64,000 nucleotides of DNA, from assembly GCF_008124885.1 (NCBI RefSeq), contig NZ_VNHX01000008.1, positions 99,932 through 163,931 of the forward strand. Reading direction: 5' to 3'. Within the stretch, counting starts at the first letter, position 1. Each line of letters starts with the position of its first letter. Origin of the DNA: Sphingobacterium allocomposti. GTDB lineage: Bacteria; Bacteroidota; Bacteroidia; Sphingobacteriales; Sphingobacteriaceae. The translations under genes and the position numbers were made by a program. Below are positions 43,172-51,977 of this stretch, piece after piece. Under the pieces are notes generated by a model. It saw nothing but the letters and a program-made list of their open reading frames with translations. It was not told where the DNA came from and searched no databases.

Positions 43172-43698
43172 TTATTATATTATCTATAAGTGTTTAATTT
43201 TTATCGTATAGATGAGTTCGTTCCACTCGGTTATTCATCATCTGTAATATAATTTTATCGCTGACAGCATCAGCTGCCCCCTCTTCGTCTGGACCTTGTC
43301 GTAGTCCGACCTGCACCTGACGGCCTCCAAAATGTCGGATGAACCCATTTTGTCGGTTCATTGCTTTTTGCCTCGCAGGTACACGCGTATCATGCGATAG
43401 GTTGGCTGTTGGGAAGCAGATCGCGCCGACGGCGGACGTTTCATCTACGTGTAACAAACTTACTAAATCTACAGGGCCAATCCAAGCGACGCGGAACTGC
43501 CGGCAGGCCGAAGCGGAAATGCGACCAGTGTTCTAGAGGGTTACTAAAGATATAATAGAGGGTTGATAGAGGGTTTATAGAGGTAAACCTCAATAAAGAC
43601 TCTATTTTCTCTCTACTATCTTTCATTATAAGCTCCTTTATGCTTAACTTTAAGTCGACTAAGGGTCGATCATGTACCGATTATAAATTTTCTAAACT
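43172..43698. other. 527-base region upstream of DUF6266 gene
   Basis: No protein-like frame was found. The right half contains the five-unit 11-bp array (43534-43588), an imperfect long inverted repeat between AAAGATA (43546-43552) and TATCTTT (about 43617-43623), and an A/T-rich leader to the DUF6266 ATG. Confidence 0.55.
43534..43588. repeat. Five tandem 11-bp units
   Basis: Units start at 43534, 43545, 43556, 43567 and 43578 with the consensus TAGAGGGTTNN; the second (TAAAGATATAA) and fifth (TAGAGGTAAAC) are degenerate. The period is about one helical turn, which would put all units on one DNA face. Confidence 0.65.
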
Positions 43699-44328
43699 AT
43701 GGCAGTATTAAAAGATGGAGTCCATGGCTCCTTTTCCGGAAAGGTAGGAAATGTGGTGGGTTATGAACTTAATGGACAGGCGATCATCAGAAGCCTGCCC
43801 AACAGGAAAAAGCGGAAGCCCACGCCGCTAGCTCTTATAAACCGACAGCGGATGACAGCCGTATCGGGTTTCCTCCGTCCGCTGAAGCCCTTTATCGCAT
43901 TTGGATACCGGCATTTGGCCCCCCCGGGAAGCCGGGTAGGACCTTTTCAGACGGCGCAGTCGTACACATTTAAACATGCCATCGACTATGGCCCCGGAAA
44001 TGTTCCTTATGTAAATCCAGAAAAGGTTCTTGTTATGCGGGGTACACTTCAACCTCCTGTGGTGACCGGTGTTAAAAGAGCTGGCAATACGATCAACTTG
44101 GAATTTGCAGATAAAATCGGGTATATCGGGCAGAACCTCGTTCTGATTGTATACGACCTGGAAACCTGTGCCGATATGTACAGTGTAACTTTGCGTGCAG
44201 GAACTGGAACTTGTGCTGTAGAGCTTCAGCGGGGATGGGAGAACGCAAGGCCGCTACATGTCTATGCTGGCTATCACGATATGTTGATCGATGAGCTTTC
44301 CGATTCCGTGTATCTGGGGTGTTTTTAG
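43699..44328 (+). CDS. DUF6266 family protein
   Basis: The N-terminal block MAVLKDGVHGSFSGKVGNVVGYELNG, then IIRSLPNRKKRKPTPL and LINRQRM, is diagnostic for DUF6266, a family known almost only from Bacteroidota with no established function. The C-terminal 90 residues look like a fibronectin/Ig-type beta-sandwich (NLEFADKIGYIG, LVLIVYDLETC, RPLHVYAGYHDM). No signal peptide. Preceded by an unusual 11-bp repeat array. Confidence 0.82.
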   Translation: MAVLKDGVHGSFSGKVGNVVGYELNGQAIIRSLPNRKKRKPTPLALINRQRMTAVSGFLRPLKPFIAFGYRHLAPPGSRVGPFQTAQSYTFKHAIDYGPGNVPYVNPEKVLVMRGTLQPPVVTGVKRAGNTINLEFADKIGYIGQNLVLIVYDLETCADMYSVTLRAGTGTCAVELQRGWENARPLHVYAGYHDMLIDELSDSVYLGCF

Positions 44329-44409
44329 TGCCACCTTGCAGATGGCCTGGTTTGTAAAAAAATAGGCGATGTTCGTTCTTGTGTCGGCGAATACGCTTAC
44401 ATTTATGGG

Positions 44410-45072
44410 ATGAAAAATATTCAGGCCGTATTATTTGATTTAGACGGAACACTAATAGACTCCGAACATTTTTATTATAGTAACTGGAAGCCCATTCTGG
44501 CGCAGTATTTTGGGTTGGAGATCAGTTATGACGACTGGATCGAGTATTTTGCGGGACACACGTTGGTGGACAACGTACGCTTTCTAAGCGAGAAGTGGGG
44601 AATTGAAACGACTGATGAATTCATGTGGAAGGAGACCAGAGCAGCGTATGCTAAATCAGATATGACTAACATAGCGCTGATGCCCTACGCAGCCGAAATT
44701 TTAGATGAATTGCAGGCTGCGGGAAAGCGGATAGCGTTGGTCACGTCCAGTTTCCGGACCACGGTGGACACGGTCCTGGGACACCACGGGTTGCTGTCCT
44801 ATTTTGAATTTTTTGTAACGCGCGAAAAAGTCTCCCGTCCGAAGCCGGACCCCGAACCCTATGTTTTGGCTACAACGCTGTTGGGTCTTCCTAAGGAGCA
44901 GGTGGTAGCTATCGAGGATACATCAACGGGCTTTACGTCGGCCCAAGGGGCTGGTTTAACATGCATTGCCGTTACAAGGCAGGCTGCGGAGCGACGGAAG
45001 CTGGTTGAGGCCCCGATCCTATTGCCGGGCCTTCAGGAGGTGCGGGAACTGCTGTTGCCGTCCCTGCCTTAG
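44410..45072 (+). CDS. HAD family hydrolase (beta-phosphoglucomutase-like)
   Basis: Cytoplasmic haloacid-dehalogenase phosphatase/phosphomutase. Motif I VLFDLDGTLIDSE (nucleophile Asp), motif II VTSSFR, motif III Lys in RPKPDPEPY and motif IV IEDTSTGFTSAQGAG. The helical cap lies between residues 18 and 85, as in the beta-PGM subclass. Substrate unknown. It lies between DUF6266 and an oxidoreductase pair with no obvious link. Confidence 0.9.
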   Translation: MKNIQAVLFDLDGTLIDSEHFYYSNWKPILAQYFGLEISYDDWIEYFAGHTLVDNVRFLSEKWGIETTDEFMWKETRAAYAKSDMTNIALMPYAAEILDELQAAGKRIALVTSSFRTTVDTVLGHHGLLSYFEFFVTREKVSRPKPDPEPYVLATTLLGLPKEQVVAIEDTSTGFTSAQGAGLTCIAVTRQAAERRKLVEAPILLPGLQEVRELLLPSLP

Positions 45073-45121
45073 CATGTTCCATATAATTTTTTTAACTTAG
45101 AGCCCTTAACACCACACATCT

Positions 45122-45601
45122 ATGGATAGAAGATCGGCCATCAAACAGCTGTTTGTCCTGGCGGGAGGGATGATGATTGCAACATCCTGCTCGACAAACA
45201 CCAATACAGCGTCCATTGCCCTAAACAACGTAAAGTTTACCGCGGGAGATGAGGCATTACTGTCGGACCTCGTAGACGCGATTATTCCCAAGACGGACAG
45301 CCCTGGCGCAAAAGAATTAAATATCCATCTTTTTGTGATGAAAATGGTAGATGACTGCCATAGCCCGGAAGATCAGGAGTTGTTCCTGCAGGGGCTGAGC
45401 AAGGCGTCTGGACTGTCGGACAAGCCGATGGAAGATCGTGTTGCCTACCTAAGCGCGCTGGATAAGGACGATGTTTTTTTGAATATATTGAAGCAGCGTA
45501 CGATACAAGGGTATCTCAACTCCGAGTACGTCATGAAGAATAAATTGGTTTACGAACTGGTGCCCGGCCGGTACGATGGCGCGGTAAAAGTGGAAGCATA
45601 G
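45122..45601 (+). CDS. Gluconate 2-dehydrogenase subunit 3 family protein
   Basis: Small partner subunit of a GMC-type dehydrogenase. The N-terminus MDRRSAIKQLFVLAGGMMIATSC combines a twin-arginine with a lipobox-like end, consistent with Tat export of a folded complex. The PF13618-like domain follows (VKFTAGDEALLSDLVDAIIPKTDSPGAKE...). The stop is 1 base before the next ATG, so it is translated together with the GMC subunit. It is thought to help maturation or export of the large subunit. Confidence 0.88.
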   Translation: MDRRSAIKQLFVLAGGMMIATSCSTNTNTASIALNNVKFTAGDEALLSDLVDAIIPKTDSPGAKELNIHLFVMKMVDDCHSPEDQELFLQGLSKASGLSDKPMEDRVAYLSALDKDDVFLNILKQRTIQGYLNSEYVMKNKLVYELVPGRYDGAVKVEA

Positions 45602-45602
45602 T

Positions 45603-47318
45603 ATGGCGAATATAAATATTGACTCACGAAAAGATAGAACGTACGATGCGATTGTCATCGGCTCGGGAATAAGCGGCGGGTGGTCGGCAAAGGAGCTGGC
45701 AGAGCGCGGATTAAAAACCTTGGTATTGGAAAGAGGCCGCGACGTGCAGCATGTGAAAGATTATCCGACGACAAACCTGTATCCGTGGGAATTCGAGCAC
45801 CGGAATGAAATGCCCTATAAGGTCAGGGAGGAGAATCCTATTGTCAGCCGCTGTTACGCATTTCACGAAGACGCGGCGCACTTTTTCGTAAAGGACAAGG
45901 AACATCCTTATATACAGGAGAAGCCTTTTGATTGGATCCGCGGATATCAGGTCGGGGGCAAATCCTTGTTGTGGGCCAGACAGACCCAGCGCTGGTCGGA
46001 CTTCGACTTTGAGGGGCCCCTGCGCGATGGCTTTGCTGTCGATTGGCCGATTCGTTATGCCGATCTGAAACCTTGGTATGATTATGTAGAGCGTTTTGCC
46101 GGGATTTCAGGCGACCGCGATGGCTTACCCGAGCTGCCGGATGGCGAATTCCTGCCGGCTTATCCATTAAATGTTGTAGAGAAATACTTTAAGCAGAAAG
46201 TAGAAGCCAAATATTCCTCCCGAAAGGTGATAGCAGCCCGGTGCGCGCATATTTCCAAGCCTCAGCCGATTCATATTCAGCAAGGACGGACACAATGTCA
46301 GAACCGCACCCTGTGCCAACGGGGTTGTCCTTTTGGAGGTTATTTCAGCTCGAACGCCTCGACACTGCCGTGGGCAGCCAAGACAGGAAATATGACGTTG
46401 CGACCCGACGCCGTGGTTCATTCCATCCTTTACGATGGCGATAAAGGACGCGCGATCGGTGTCAAGGTCATTGATCGAAATACGAAGGAGGAAATCGACT
46501 TTTATGCTAAACTTATATTTGTCAATGCGGCGGCGATCAATACCAACCTGATTTTACTGAACTCCCGCTCGGACAGGTTTCCGAATGGCCTAGGTAACGA
46601 TAGCGGAACATTAGGAAAATATGTAGCCTTTCACAATTATAGCGCAAGGATATATGGCGAGTATGAAGGCCTGCTAGACTTTAAAACAGTCGGAAGAAAC
46701 CCTGCGGGCGGAGGCTATATTCCGCGGTTCCGAAACCTGCATAGGCAAGAGACGGATTTCCTGAGGGGATATGCTGCGGGGTTTAGTGCCTGGCGTTCTT
46801 CGCATGCTGACCGATCCGGATTCGGCGATGATCTGAAAAACTCTCTCCTCAATCCGCAGCTCGGTAATTGGGGCGTTGGCTCCCACATGATGGGCGAAAC
46901 TATCCCGAAGGCATCCAATTATGTCGCTCTGGATGCACAGCAGAAGGACGACTGGGGTATGCCGCTATTGAAAGTTCATATCGACTACGACGATAATGAT
47001 GAAAAAATGAAAAAAGACTATCTGGATACGTTAGAAGAGATGTTCCAGGAAGCAGGATTCACGAATATCCGCCGGGACGATCGCTGGCAGGCACCAGGAT
47101 TGGATATTCATGAAATGGGGGGCGTCCGCATGGGGAACGACCCGAAGACGTCTATGCTGAACAAGTGGAATCAGATGCACGCCGTGCCGAACGTCTTTGT
47201 AACGGATGGGGCGTCGATGACATCTACTTCGACACAGAATCCTTCTTTAACTTATATGGCTTTCTCGGCGCGTTCAGTCGACTACGCTGTGAAGGAAATG
47301 AAAAAAGGAAATATTTAG
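45603..47318 (+). CDS. GMC family oxidoreductase
   Basis: FAD flavoprotein oxidising a sugar or alcohol. The Rossmann motif is VIGSGISGGWSAKELAERGLKTLVLERG (GxGxxG), and the FAD covering region GYQVGGKSLLWARQTQRWS is conserved. A Cys-rich patch CQNRTLCQRGCPFGGYFSS (about 237-256) is typical for the gluconate/sugar dehydrogenase branch. The C-terminus has HEMGGVRMGNDPKTSMLN and FVTDGASMTSTSTQNPSLT with the active-site His/Asn region. No own signal peptide: it would be carried by the Tat-type subunit 3. No cytochrome c subunit is adjacent. Confidence 0.92.
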   Translation: MANINIDSRKDRTYDAIVIGSGISGGWSAKELAERGLKTLVLERGRDVQHVKDYPTTNLYPWEFEHRNEMPYKVREENPIVSRCYAFHEDAAHFFVKDKEHPYIQEKPFDWIRGYQVGGKSLLWARQTQRWSDFDFEGPLRDGFAVDWPIRYADLKPWYDYVERFAGISGDRDGLPELPDGEFLPAYPLNVVEKYFKQKVEAKYSSRKVIAARCAHISKPQPIHIQQGRTQCQNRTLCQRGCPFGGYFSSNASTLPWAAKTGNMTLRPDAVVHSILYDGDKGRAIGVKVIDRNTKEEIDFYAKLIFVNAAAINTNLILLNSRSDRFPNGLGNDSGTLGKYVAFHNYSARIYGEYEGLLDFKTVGRNPAGGGYIPRFRNLHRQETDFLRGYAAGFSAWRSSHADRSGFGDDLKNSLLNPQLGNWGVGSHMMGETIPKASNYVALDAQQKDDWGMPLLKVHIDYDDNDEKMKKDYLDTLEEMFQEAGFTNIRRDDRWQAPGLDIHEMGGVRMGNDPKTSMLNKWNQMHAVPNVFVTDGASMTSTSTQNPSLTYMAFSARSVDYAVKEMKKGNI

Positions 47319-47340
47319 GATGGCGGTATTGAGATAAACG

Positions 47341-47370
47341 AGCCGGTAGCGTCCATGGAATCTACCGGCT
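47341..47370 (+). terminator. Hairpin between GMC gene and regulator gene
   Basis: Perfect 9-bp stem AGCCGGTAG (47341-47349) and CTACCGGCT (47362-47370), loop 12 bases, 22 bases past the GMC stop. No clean T-run; a likely 3' end for convergent transcripts. Confidence 0.45.
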
Positions 47371-47468
47371 GTTATGCTGAGCGCAGTTGGACCGTCCGCG
47401 ACAGCGCGGCAGATACCGCCGTACGACCGGATTCGCACATGGATCTGTGGTGGAGTCCGTGTGCTGCT

Positions 47469-50030
47469 CTACCGCGAAGCCTGTCGCCATACCTCCTCAA
47501 ACGAACGATTATATTCTTCACCCATCAAACGACAGTAGTTGTCGCTAAACCGTTTGTAGAAGTCTGTCGGCCGCTGTTCCATATGGCCTCTGGCTAATGC
47601 GTAGAGACCGTTTTCCAGGGCAGGCTCGTTCGCCGGATCTACCGCAAGGAGCATCGTAGCTGCGCGAAACAGCCTGATCCAGTTCTTCTGTTCACGGCTC
47701 TGGGCCATCGACTCCTGAAAGGCACCGATCAGCATGCTTTCTGTCCTGTTTTTGATCTTATCAAAGATCGGATCATCCATACCCAATAAGAACTCGCCCC
47801 GCTCCAGTACGGCTAAGATTTCATCGGAAAGGATATCCATGCCGGCCGCCAGCTGCTCTTTTAGGTATTGATAGTCGCAATAACAGGCCGATCCGACCAC
47901 CGCACGGTAGTGGCCGTCTTCGTAAATTATCTCTATCCCATCTAACTCGCTAAGCACCTTTCGTAAACTATTGATGGCCACCCCCCGGGAAGCTTTGACT
48001 TTGTCTTTGGGTTTATCTGGCCAAAGAAGGTGGCTGAGCAGGTTGGAACTTATACCTGCGGCATCGCTCTGGAATAGTATCAGACAGAACACCTGCTGTA
48101 ACCGGGTGCTGAACAGGTGGGAAATATCCATGCCCTGTTTGTCCACTACGGTGAAGTCGCCGAAAAGGTAGATACGGTTGATGTGTGGCGCTGTAGCAGG
48201 CTGCAGCGCTTCGGTGCCGTCGGGTTCATCGGACAATGGTGATACGGGTAACGTGCGCGTCTTGTAGCGACCGCGGTAGCGTGTATATAACAAACTGCCG
48301 ACGCAGAGTGCAATGACGGCCGCGACATAAGGCAAGACGGTTCTTCCGCGCTTGGTCGGGAAAGCATGCAGCTGTGCCTCGTTGATAGCTGGAAAGTCGA
48401 GACTGTATATGGTGAGTTTGGACCGAACGTCGTCGTCGGACTCTTGTACTAAGGCGATTAGTTTCCCGAGATGGGCGTCGAAATATAGCCTGGCACGTGT
48501 ACTAATCCGGTCTGAATAAATAGGAATGGAATCGCCGAGCTCTTCGTGCTTGCCGTCCCGGATGGAGAACCGCCGCAACTTAATGTGCGAGTGCGTGAGA
48601 TGCTCGGGATAGCCAAGCATATATAGCCACGTCGTGTCCGGTATAACTAGCCCCCGTGCGGGTACAAAAAGGTTTTCTTCCCATTGGAGATCCCATAGTT
48701 TTTTGGAATGTCCCGTTTCAGGATCTATCGTATACAGGTCATAAAAGTACTGTCGTCCGACAATATGTTGACCGGATTCGTTGCCCATCCCGCCGAAGAT
48801 GTATAGTTTACCATCTATGCCCGATCGGCCTATGGACGTGAAGTAACGCGGAAGAATCGGATCGCCCCGCAAACCTGTCGGCATCGACCAGCGTTTGCTT
48901 TTCAGATCGTAAAACCGAAGATCGTTGCTGTAGACGGTATTTCCGAATCCGCCAAACACGAGCAGTTTACGGTAATCCGGTAAAAAATGGGAGGCGTGGT
49001 GGTTCAGTTCCCGATGGGGATAGTCGTCGCTTTCTGCCCGCCAGGTGAAATTCTGAAGATCCAAGCTCGCTACAGTAGGGCCCTCATAAGGCGTAACATA
49101 AAAAGTTTCATAAACGTAGAGCCTATCCTCCTGTGGGTCGATGAAGCTATTGCCTAATTTGAATTTCATCGGGCAGGGCGTCTGAAACCGTATGGAGCGT
49201 TTCTGCCCAGTCTGCACCTGGTAAATCTGCAGAGAATCGCCGTTAATGTAGTAGATTGACTTCCGTTTCGGGTCGTACTCGGACGCTGCAGGACTCGAAG
49301 AATACATGGAAACATGCTTTTGCCAATGGTAGGCGTGATTTAGCAGCCACGTTCCATTTGTCACCTTTCCCATAACCTCGCCGGAAGCATTGTGTAGCTT
49401 GTTACCTGCGCTTTCGCGTAGTGGAAAGATGATTTTTTTTTCGAGGTTGCCAATCTGGAAATTGCGGAGTGAAAACGAGGGAACATCAATCATATAATCG
49501 CTTCTCCCAAATGTGACACGGGGGGCATAGGGCGACTGCAGGGAGGCTGGGGCCGTCTGCTCCGGCTGGTCGGCGATTTGCAGTGCGACCTGTCCCTTCT
49601 GTAGATCAAACATGACGCGTACCGGAAACCAGTGTCTGTCTTTGAGATGCTGAAGCGGAATACGCGCGCTGATGAGACTTGTTTTTCCTTCCTCGTTTAA
49701 CAGGAACAAGGCATGGTCATCTTCCTCGTTATAGTATAAATTGAAAATCGGACGTTGTTGTTTTTCCTGAATCCTTACAATGTATCCGCCGCTGTCATCG
49801 TTGGGGAGCTGGAGGTCGAAGGTGAGGGTGAAATGCCCGCGGAATTGCGTAGCGTTTTTTGGGAAAAAATCGGCCGAAGTCCGCTGCTCAATCGGACGGT
49901 TGCCTCCCGTAAACTGAATGCCCTGACCGGAAACGTATTCCGAAGAGATAAGGAATACCATCAAAGTAATAACGGCAAGGAAGGAGCATCTCACTCGGAA
50001 TCTGTGCATGTTTCGGACGATCAATCTCAT
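47469..50030 (-). CDS. Kelch-repeat membrane regulator with SARP/BTAD-like cytoplasmic domain
   Basis: Likely one-piece membrane regulator of the neighbouring mannan locus. Topology by reading: N-terminal signal anchor (about 14-35); a LamG-like sandwich (about 45-215: FTLTFDLQLPNDDSGGYIVRI, PRVTFGRSDYMIDVPSF); a kelch/galactose-oxidase-like propeller (about 220-545), with LLVFGGFGNTVYSNDLRFYD, KLYIFGGMGN and LYMLGYPEH; one TM helix (about 562-582); then from about 618 LFGDFTVVDKQG...LSHLLWPDKPKDKVKASRGVAINSLRKVL, a winged-helix of OmpR/SARP style; and a BTAD-like helical C-terminus. Length is large for a SARP. It is transcribed away from the GH76 locus. A TATCTTTG box (plus 50059-50066) precedes it. 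Confidence 0.82.
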   Translation of the reverse strand: MRLIVRNMHRFRVRCSFLAVITLMVFLISSEYVSGQGIQFTGGNRPIEQRTSADFFPKNATQFRGHFTLTFDLQLPNDDSGGYIVRIQEKQQRPIFNLYYNEEDDHALFLLNEEGKTSLISARIPLQHLKDRHWFPVRVMFDLQKGQVALQIADQPEQTAPASLQSPYAPRVTFGRSDYMIDVPSFSLRNFQIGNLEKKIIFPLRESAGNKLHNASGEVMGKVTNGTWLLNHAYHWQKHVSMYSSSPAASEYDPKRKSIYYINGDSLQIYQVQTGQKRSIRFQTPCPMKFKLGNSFIDPQEDRLYVYETFYVTPYEGPTVASLDLQNFTWRAESDDYPHRELNHHASHFLPDYRKLLVFGGFGNTVYSNDLRFYDLKSKRWSMPTGLRGDPILPRYFTSIGRSGIDGKLYIFGGMGNESGQHIVGRQYFYDLYTIDPETGHSKKLWDLQWEENLFVPARGLVIPDTTWLYMLGYPEHLTHSHIKLRRFSIRDGKHEELGDSIPIYSDRISTRARLYFDAHLGKLIALVQESDDDVRSKLTIYSLDFPAINEAQLHAFPTKRGRTVLPYVAAVIALCVGSLLYTRYRGRYKTRTLPVSPLSDEPDGTEALQPATAPHINRIYLFGDFTVVDKQGMDISHLFSTRLQQVFCLILFQSDAAGISSNLLSHLLWPDKPKDKVKASRGVAINSLRKVLSELDGIEIIYEDGHYRAVVGSACYCDYQYLKEQLAAGMDILSDEILAVLERGEFLLGMDDPIFDKIKNRTESMLIGAFQESMAQSREQKNWIRLFRAATMLLAVDPANEPALENGLYALARGHMEQRPTDFYKRFSDNYCRLMGEEYNRSFEEVWRQASR

Positions 50031-50450
50031 TTAGGCTTTTTCCAACGTAACTTTATGACAAAGATAATAAATATAAGACAAAACGATTTAGTGCGGGGTG
50101 CACGACCAAATTCCCGCTGGAAAATGGTGTATTCCTCCCGGGCTTCGACAGGCGCTGCCTGACAATGCTACGCTGGGCCTGTCGAAGAGCTAGTACAGGC
50201 GCTCGACGGATGGTTCGAGCGGTTCTCCATGACAAAGCAAATCTATGGAACACCTTTACTACGCAAAGGTGAAATCCACCGGAGGAAGACCCACAATATG
50301 CGGGGTTAACATTTTTTTTTTAGGTTAAAAGCGGTTTTTTAACCCACGTTTTAATCCCCCTGTTTCTATTTTGTTCCCGAAATCCGCGTCATAACGTATT
50401 TCACCAATTAAAAATACTGTGTTATAAATCTGATTAAACAATCTTTTGAA
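50031..50450. other. 420-base divergent promoter region of the mannan locus
   Basis: Contains a minus-strand -7 box for the regulator (TATCTTTG, plus 50059-50066), an 11-bp inverted repeat with REP-like character (50142-50187) and an A/T-rich leader for the first GH76 gene. The operator of the regulator is expected here but no clear direct-repeat motif was recognised. Confidence 0.5.
50142..50187. repeat. REP-like inverted repeat
   Basis: CTTCGACAGGC (50143-50153) and GCCTGTCGAAG (50177-50187) are perfect 11-bp complements around a 23-base loop. The word TCGACAGGC/GCCTGTCGA is typical of dispersed intergenic palindromes. Confidence 0.55.
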
Positions 50451-51920
50451 ATGAAGATTTTTGCTACTACCATTTATTGTTCGGTGCTGCTGATCGTGGC
50501 TGCCACGACTGTACTTTGCGCTGGATGCGCGGCGTATCCGTCGCGGCCGGGGCTTAACGGGACGGGAAATAATCCGCCGAGCCTGGCTGTCCAGAACCTG
50601 GAGCGCTCTATAAACCTGATCGATGTAACCATCAGCCATTATTTTGATCCTACCACGTTCGAGATGCGTCGCTTTTACAACCCCTTTACCAACGTTAAGT
50701 CGGAGGAGCGTGCTTCTGTTTGGATGTACACCGCGGGGATCGAGGCCGTGAACGCCGTCCTGTCAGGGCTTAAGCAGGCAAAGGAGTCGGGCCATAGTCG
50801 TCTTTACGACCTGCATTATGCGCGATATGTAGACTTATTGGACAAACTTTACGCGAATGCCGACTATTACTTAGGTACGTTTGAACTGGTTTCGTTTACA
50901 CAGACCAGAACCTGGTCGGTGTATGCGGTAGACCGGGTAAAAGAAAAGGGACAGGCAAACGTGAAGGGCGTTTTAAACGTTTATGACGACCAGATGTGGC
51001 TGATTAGAGAGCTATTGGACTCTTATAAGCTGACGGGGAAAGCGGAATACCTGAACAAAGCGGAATACCTGACGGCCTATGTCCTTGACGGATGGGATGT
51101 GACGCGCGATGAAAATGGAAAGGAGAATGGTGGTATTCCTTGGGGGCCGGGATATACGACCAAGCACGCTTGCAGCAACGGGCCGCTAATCAGTCCGCTG
51201 GTGTGGCTCCATGAAATCTATAAAGGAAAGCCTGATGAAATAGAACACCGCTTCGTGGATGAAAAAGACGGCCGGACACGCCGCAGCCGATACGTGACAA
51301 AGCAACAATATTATCTGGACTATGCGCGCAGTATCTACGGGTGGCAGCAAAGTATGCTGCTCAATGCCGAAGGCGTGTATGCGGATATGATGGGGGGCTG
51401 CGTCCCGAATTGCGACGTTCGCTATGAAGAGGTGAATGGTGTGCGTTACCGGGCGAACACCGCTTTGAGCCGGGCCGTCGGGCAGGCCTATACGTATAAT
51501 AGCGGAACAATGTTATCGGGCGCAGCAGACCTTTACCGTGCCACAGGCGATGACAAATATCTGGAAGATGGCCGTAGTCTCGCTAGAGCGAGCTTTGCGC
51601 AGTTCGCCTCGCTGGGGAGAGATATTCCGGAATACTACAGCTTCGGTACGGACGGTTTCAAGAACTGGTTTAACGGAATCCTTCTACGGGGGTATCATGA
51701 CGCGGCCGCATTCGGGGAACCGGCAGTCTACCTGAATGCCTTCCAAAAGAATCTAGATTATGGCTTTGCTCACTTCAACCATAACGGCTTCCTTCCTACA
51801 AACCTGTTGAAGGGGTGGGCGGAAGACAAGGAAAAGCAGGGCGTCGAAGGCATGTTCATGTTTGCCTACGCGGCACAGTACGCGATTTTAGCCAAGCACG
51901 AACTGCCCGGGGGGCTGTAG
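50451..51920 (+). CDS. Glycoside hydrolase family 76 (first copy)
   Basis: Probable endo-alpha-1,6-mannanase of the (alpha/alpha)6 type. N-terminal signal with a Cys at about 25 (VLCAGC), so possibly lipid-anchored although the -3 residue is atypical. GH76 features: SVWMYTAGIEAVNAVLSGL, YLGTFELVSF, NVYDDQMWLIREL with the catalytic Asp pair at about residues 179-180, GGIPWGPGYTTKHACSNGPLISPLVWLHEIYKG and TYNSGTMLSGAADLYRATGD. Full length. It leads the locus and is divergent from the regulator. The second GH76 at 53888 is clearly similar throughout. Confidence 0.9.
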   Translation: MKIFATTIYCSVLLIVAATTVLCAGCAAYPSRPGLNGTGNNPPSLAVQNLERSINLIDVTISHYFDPTTFEMRRFYNPFTNVKSEERASVWMYTAGIEAVNAVLSGLKQAKESGHSRLYDLHYARYVDLLDKLYANADYYLGTFELVSFTQTRTWSVYAVDRVKEKGQANVKGVLNVYDDQMWLIRELLDSYKLTGKAEYLNKAEYLTAYVLDGWDVTRDENGKENGGIPWGPGYTTKHACSNGPLISPLVWLHEIYKGKPDEIEHRFVDEKDGRTRRSRYVTKQQYYLDYARSIYGWQQSMLLNAEGVYADMMGGCVPNCDVRYEEVNGVRYRANTALSRAVGQAYTYNSGTMLSGAADLYRATGDDKYLEDGRSLARASFAQFASLGRDIPEYYSFGTDGFKNWFNGILLRGYHDAAAFGEPAVYLNAFQKNLDYGFAHFNHNGFLPTNLLKGWAEDKEKQGVEGMFMFAYAAQYAILAKHELPGGL

Positions 51921-51977
51921 TCGCTCAACGCCATATAACGAAGAACCTAATTGAAAATGAATGAAATTTAAAATCCA

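Noticed and set aside
43194..43457. 87-aa open frame on the minus strand between FAH and DUF6266 genes
   Set aside because: No start context, no recognisable domain, and mixed composition; more likely non-coding sequence.
47355..47597. 80-aa plus-strand frame after the GMC gene
   Set aside because: It overlaps the hairpin and the 3' end of the regulator gene, and its residues do not look like a folded protein.
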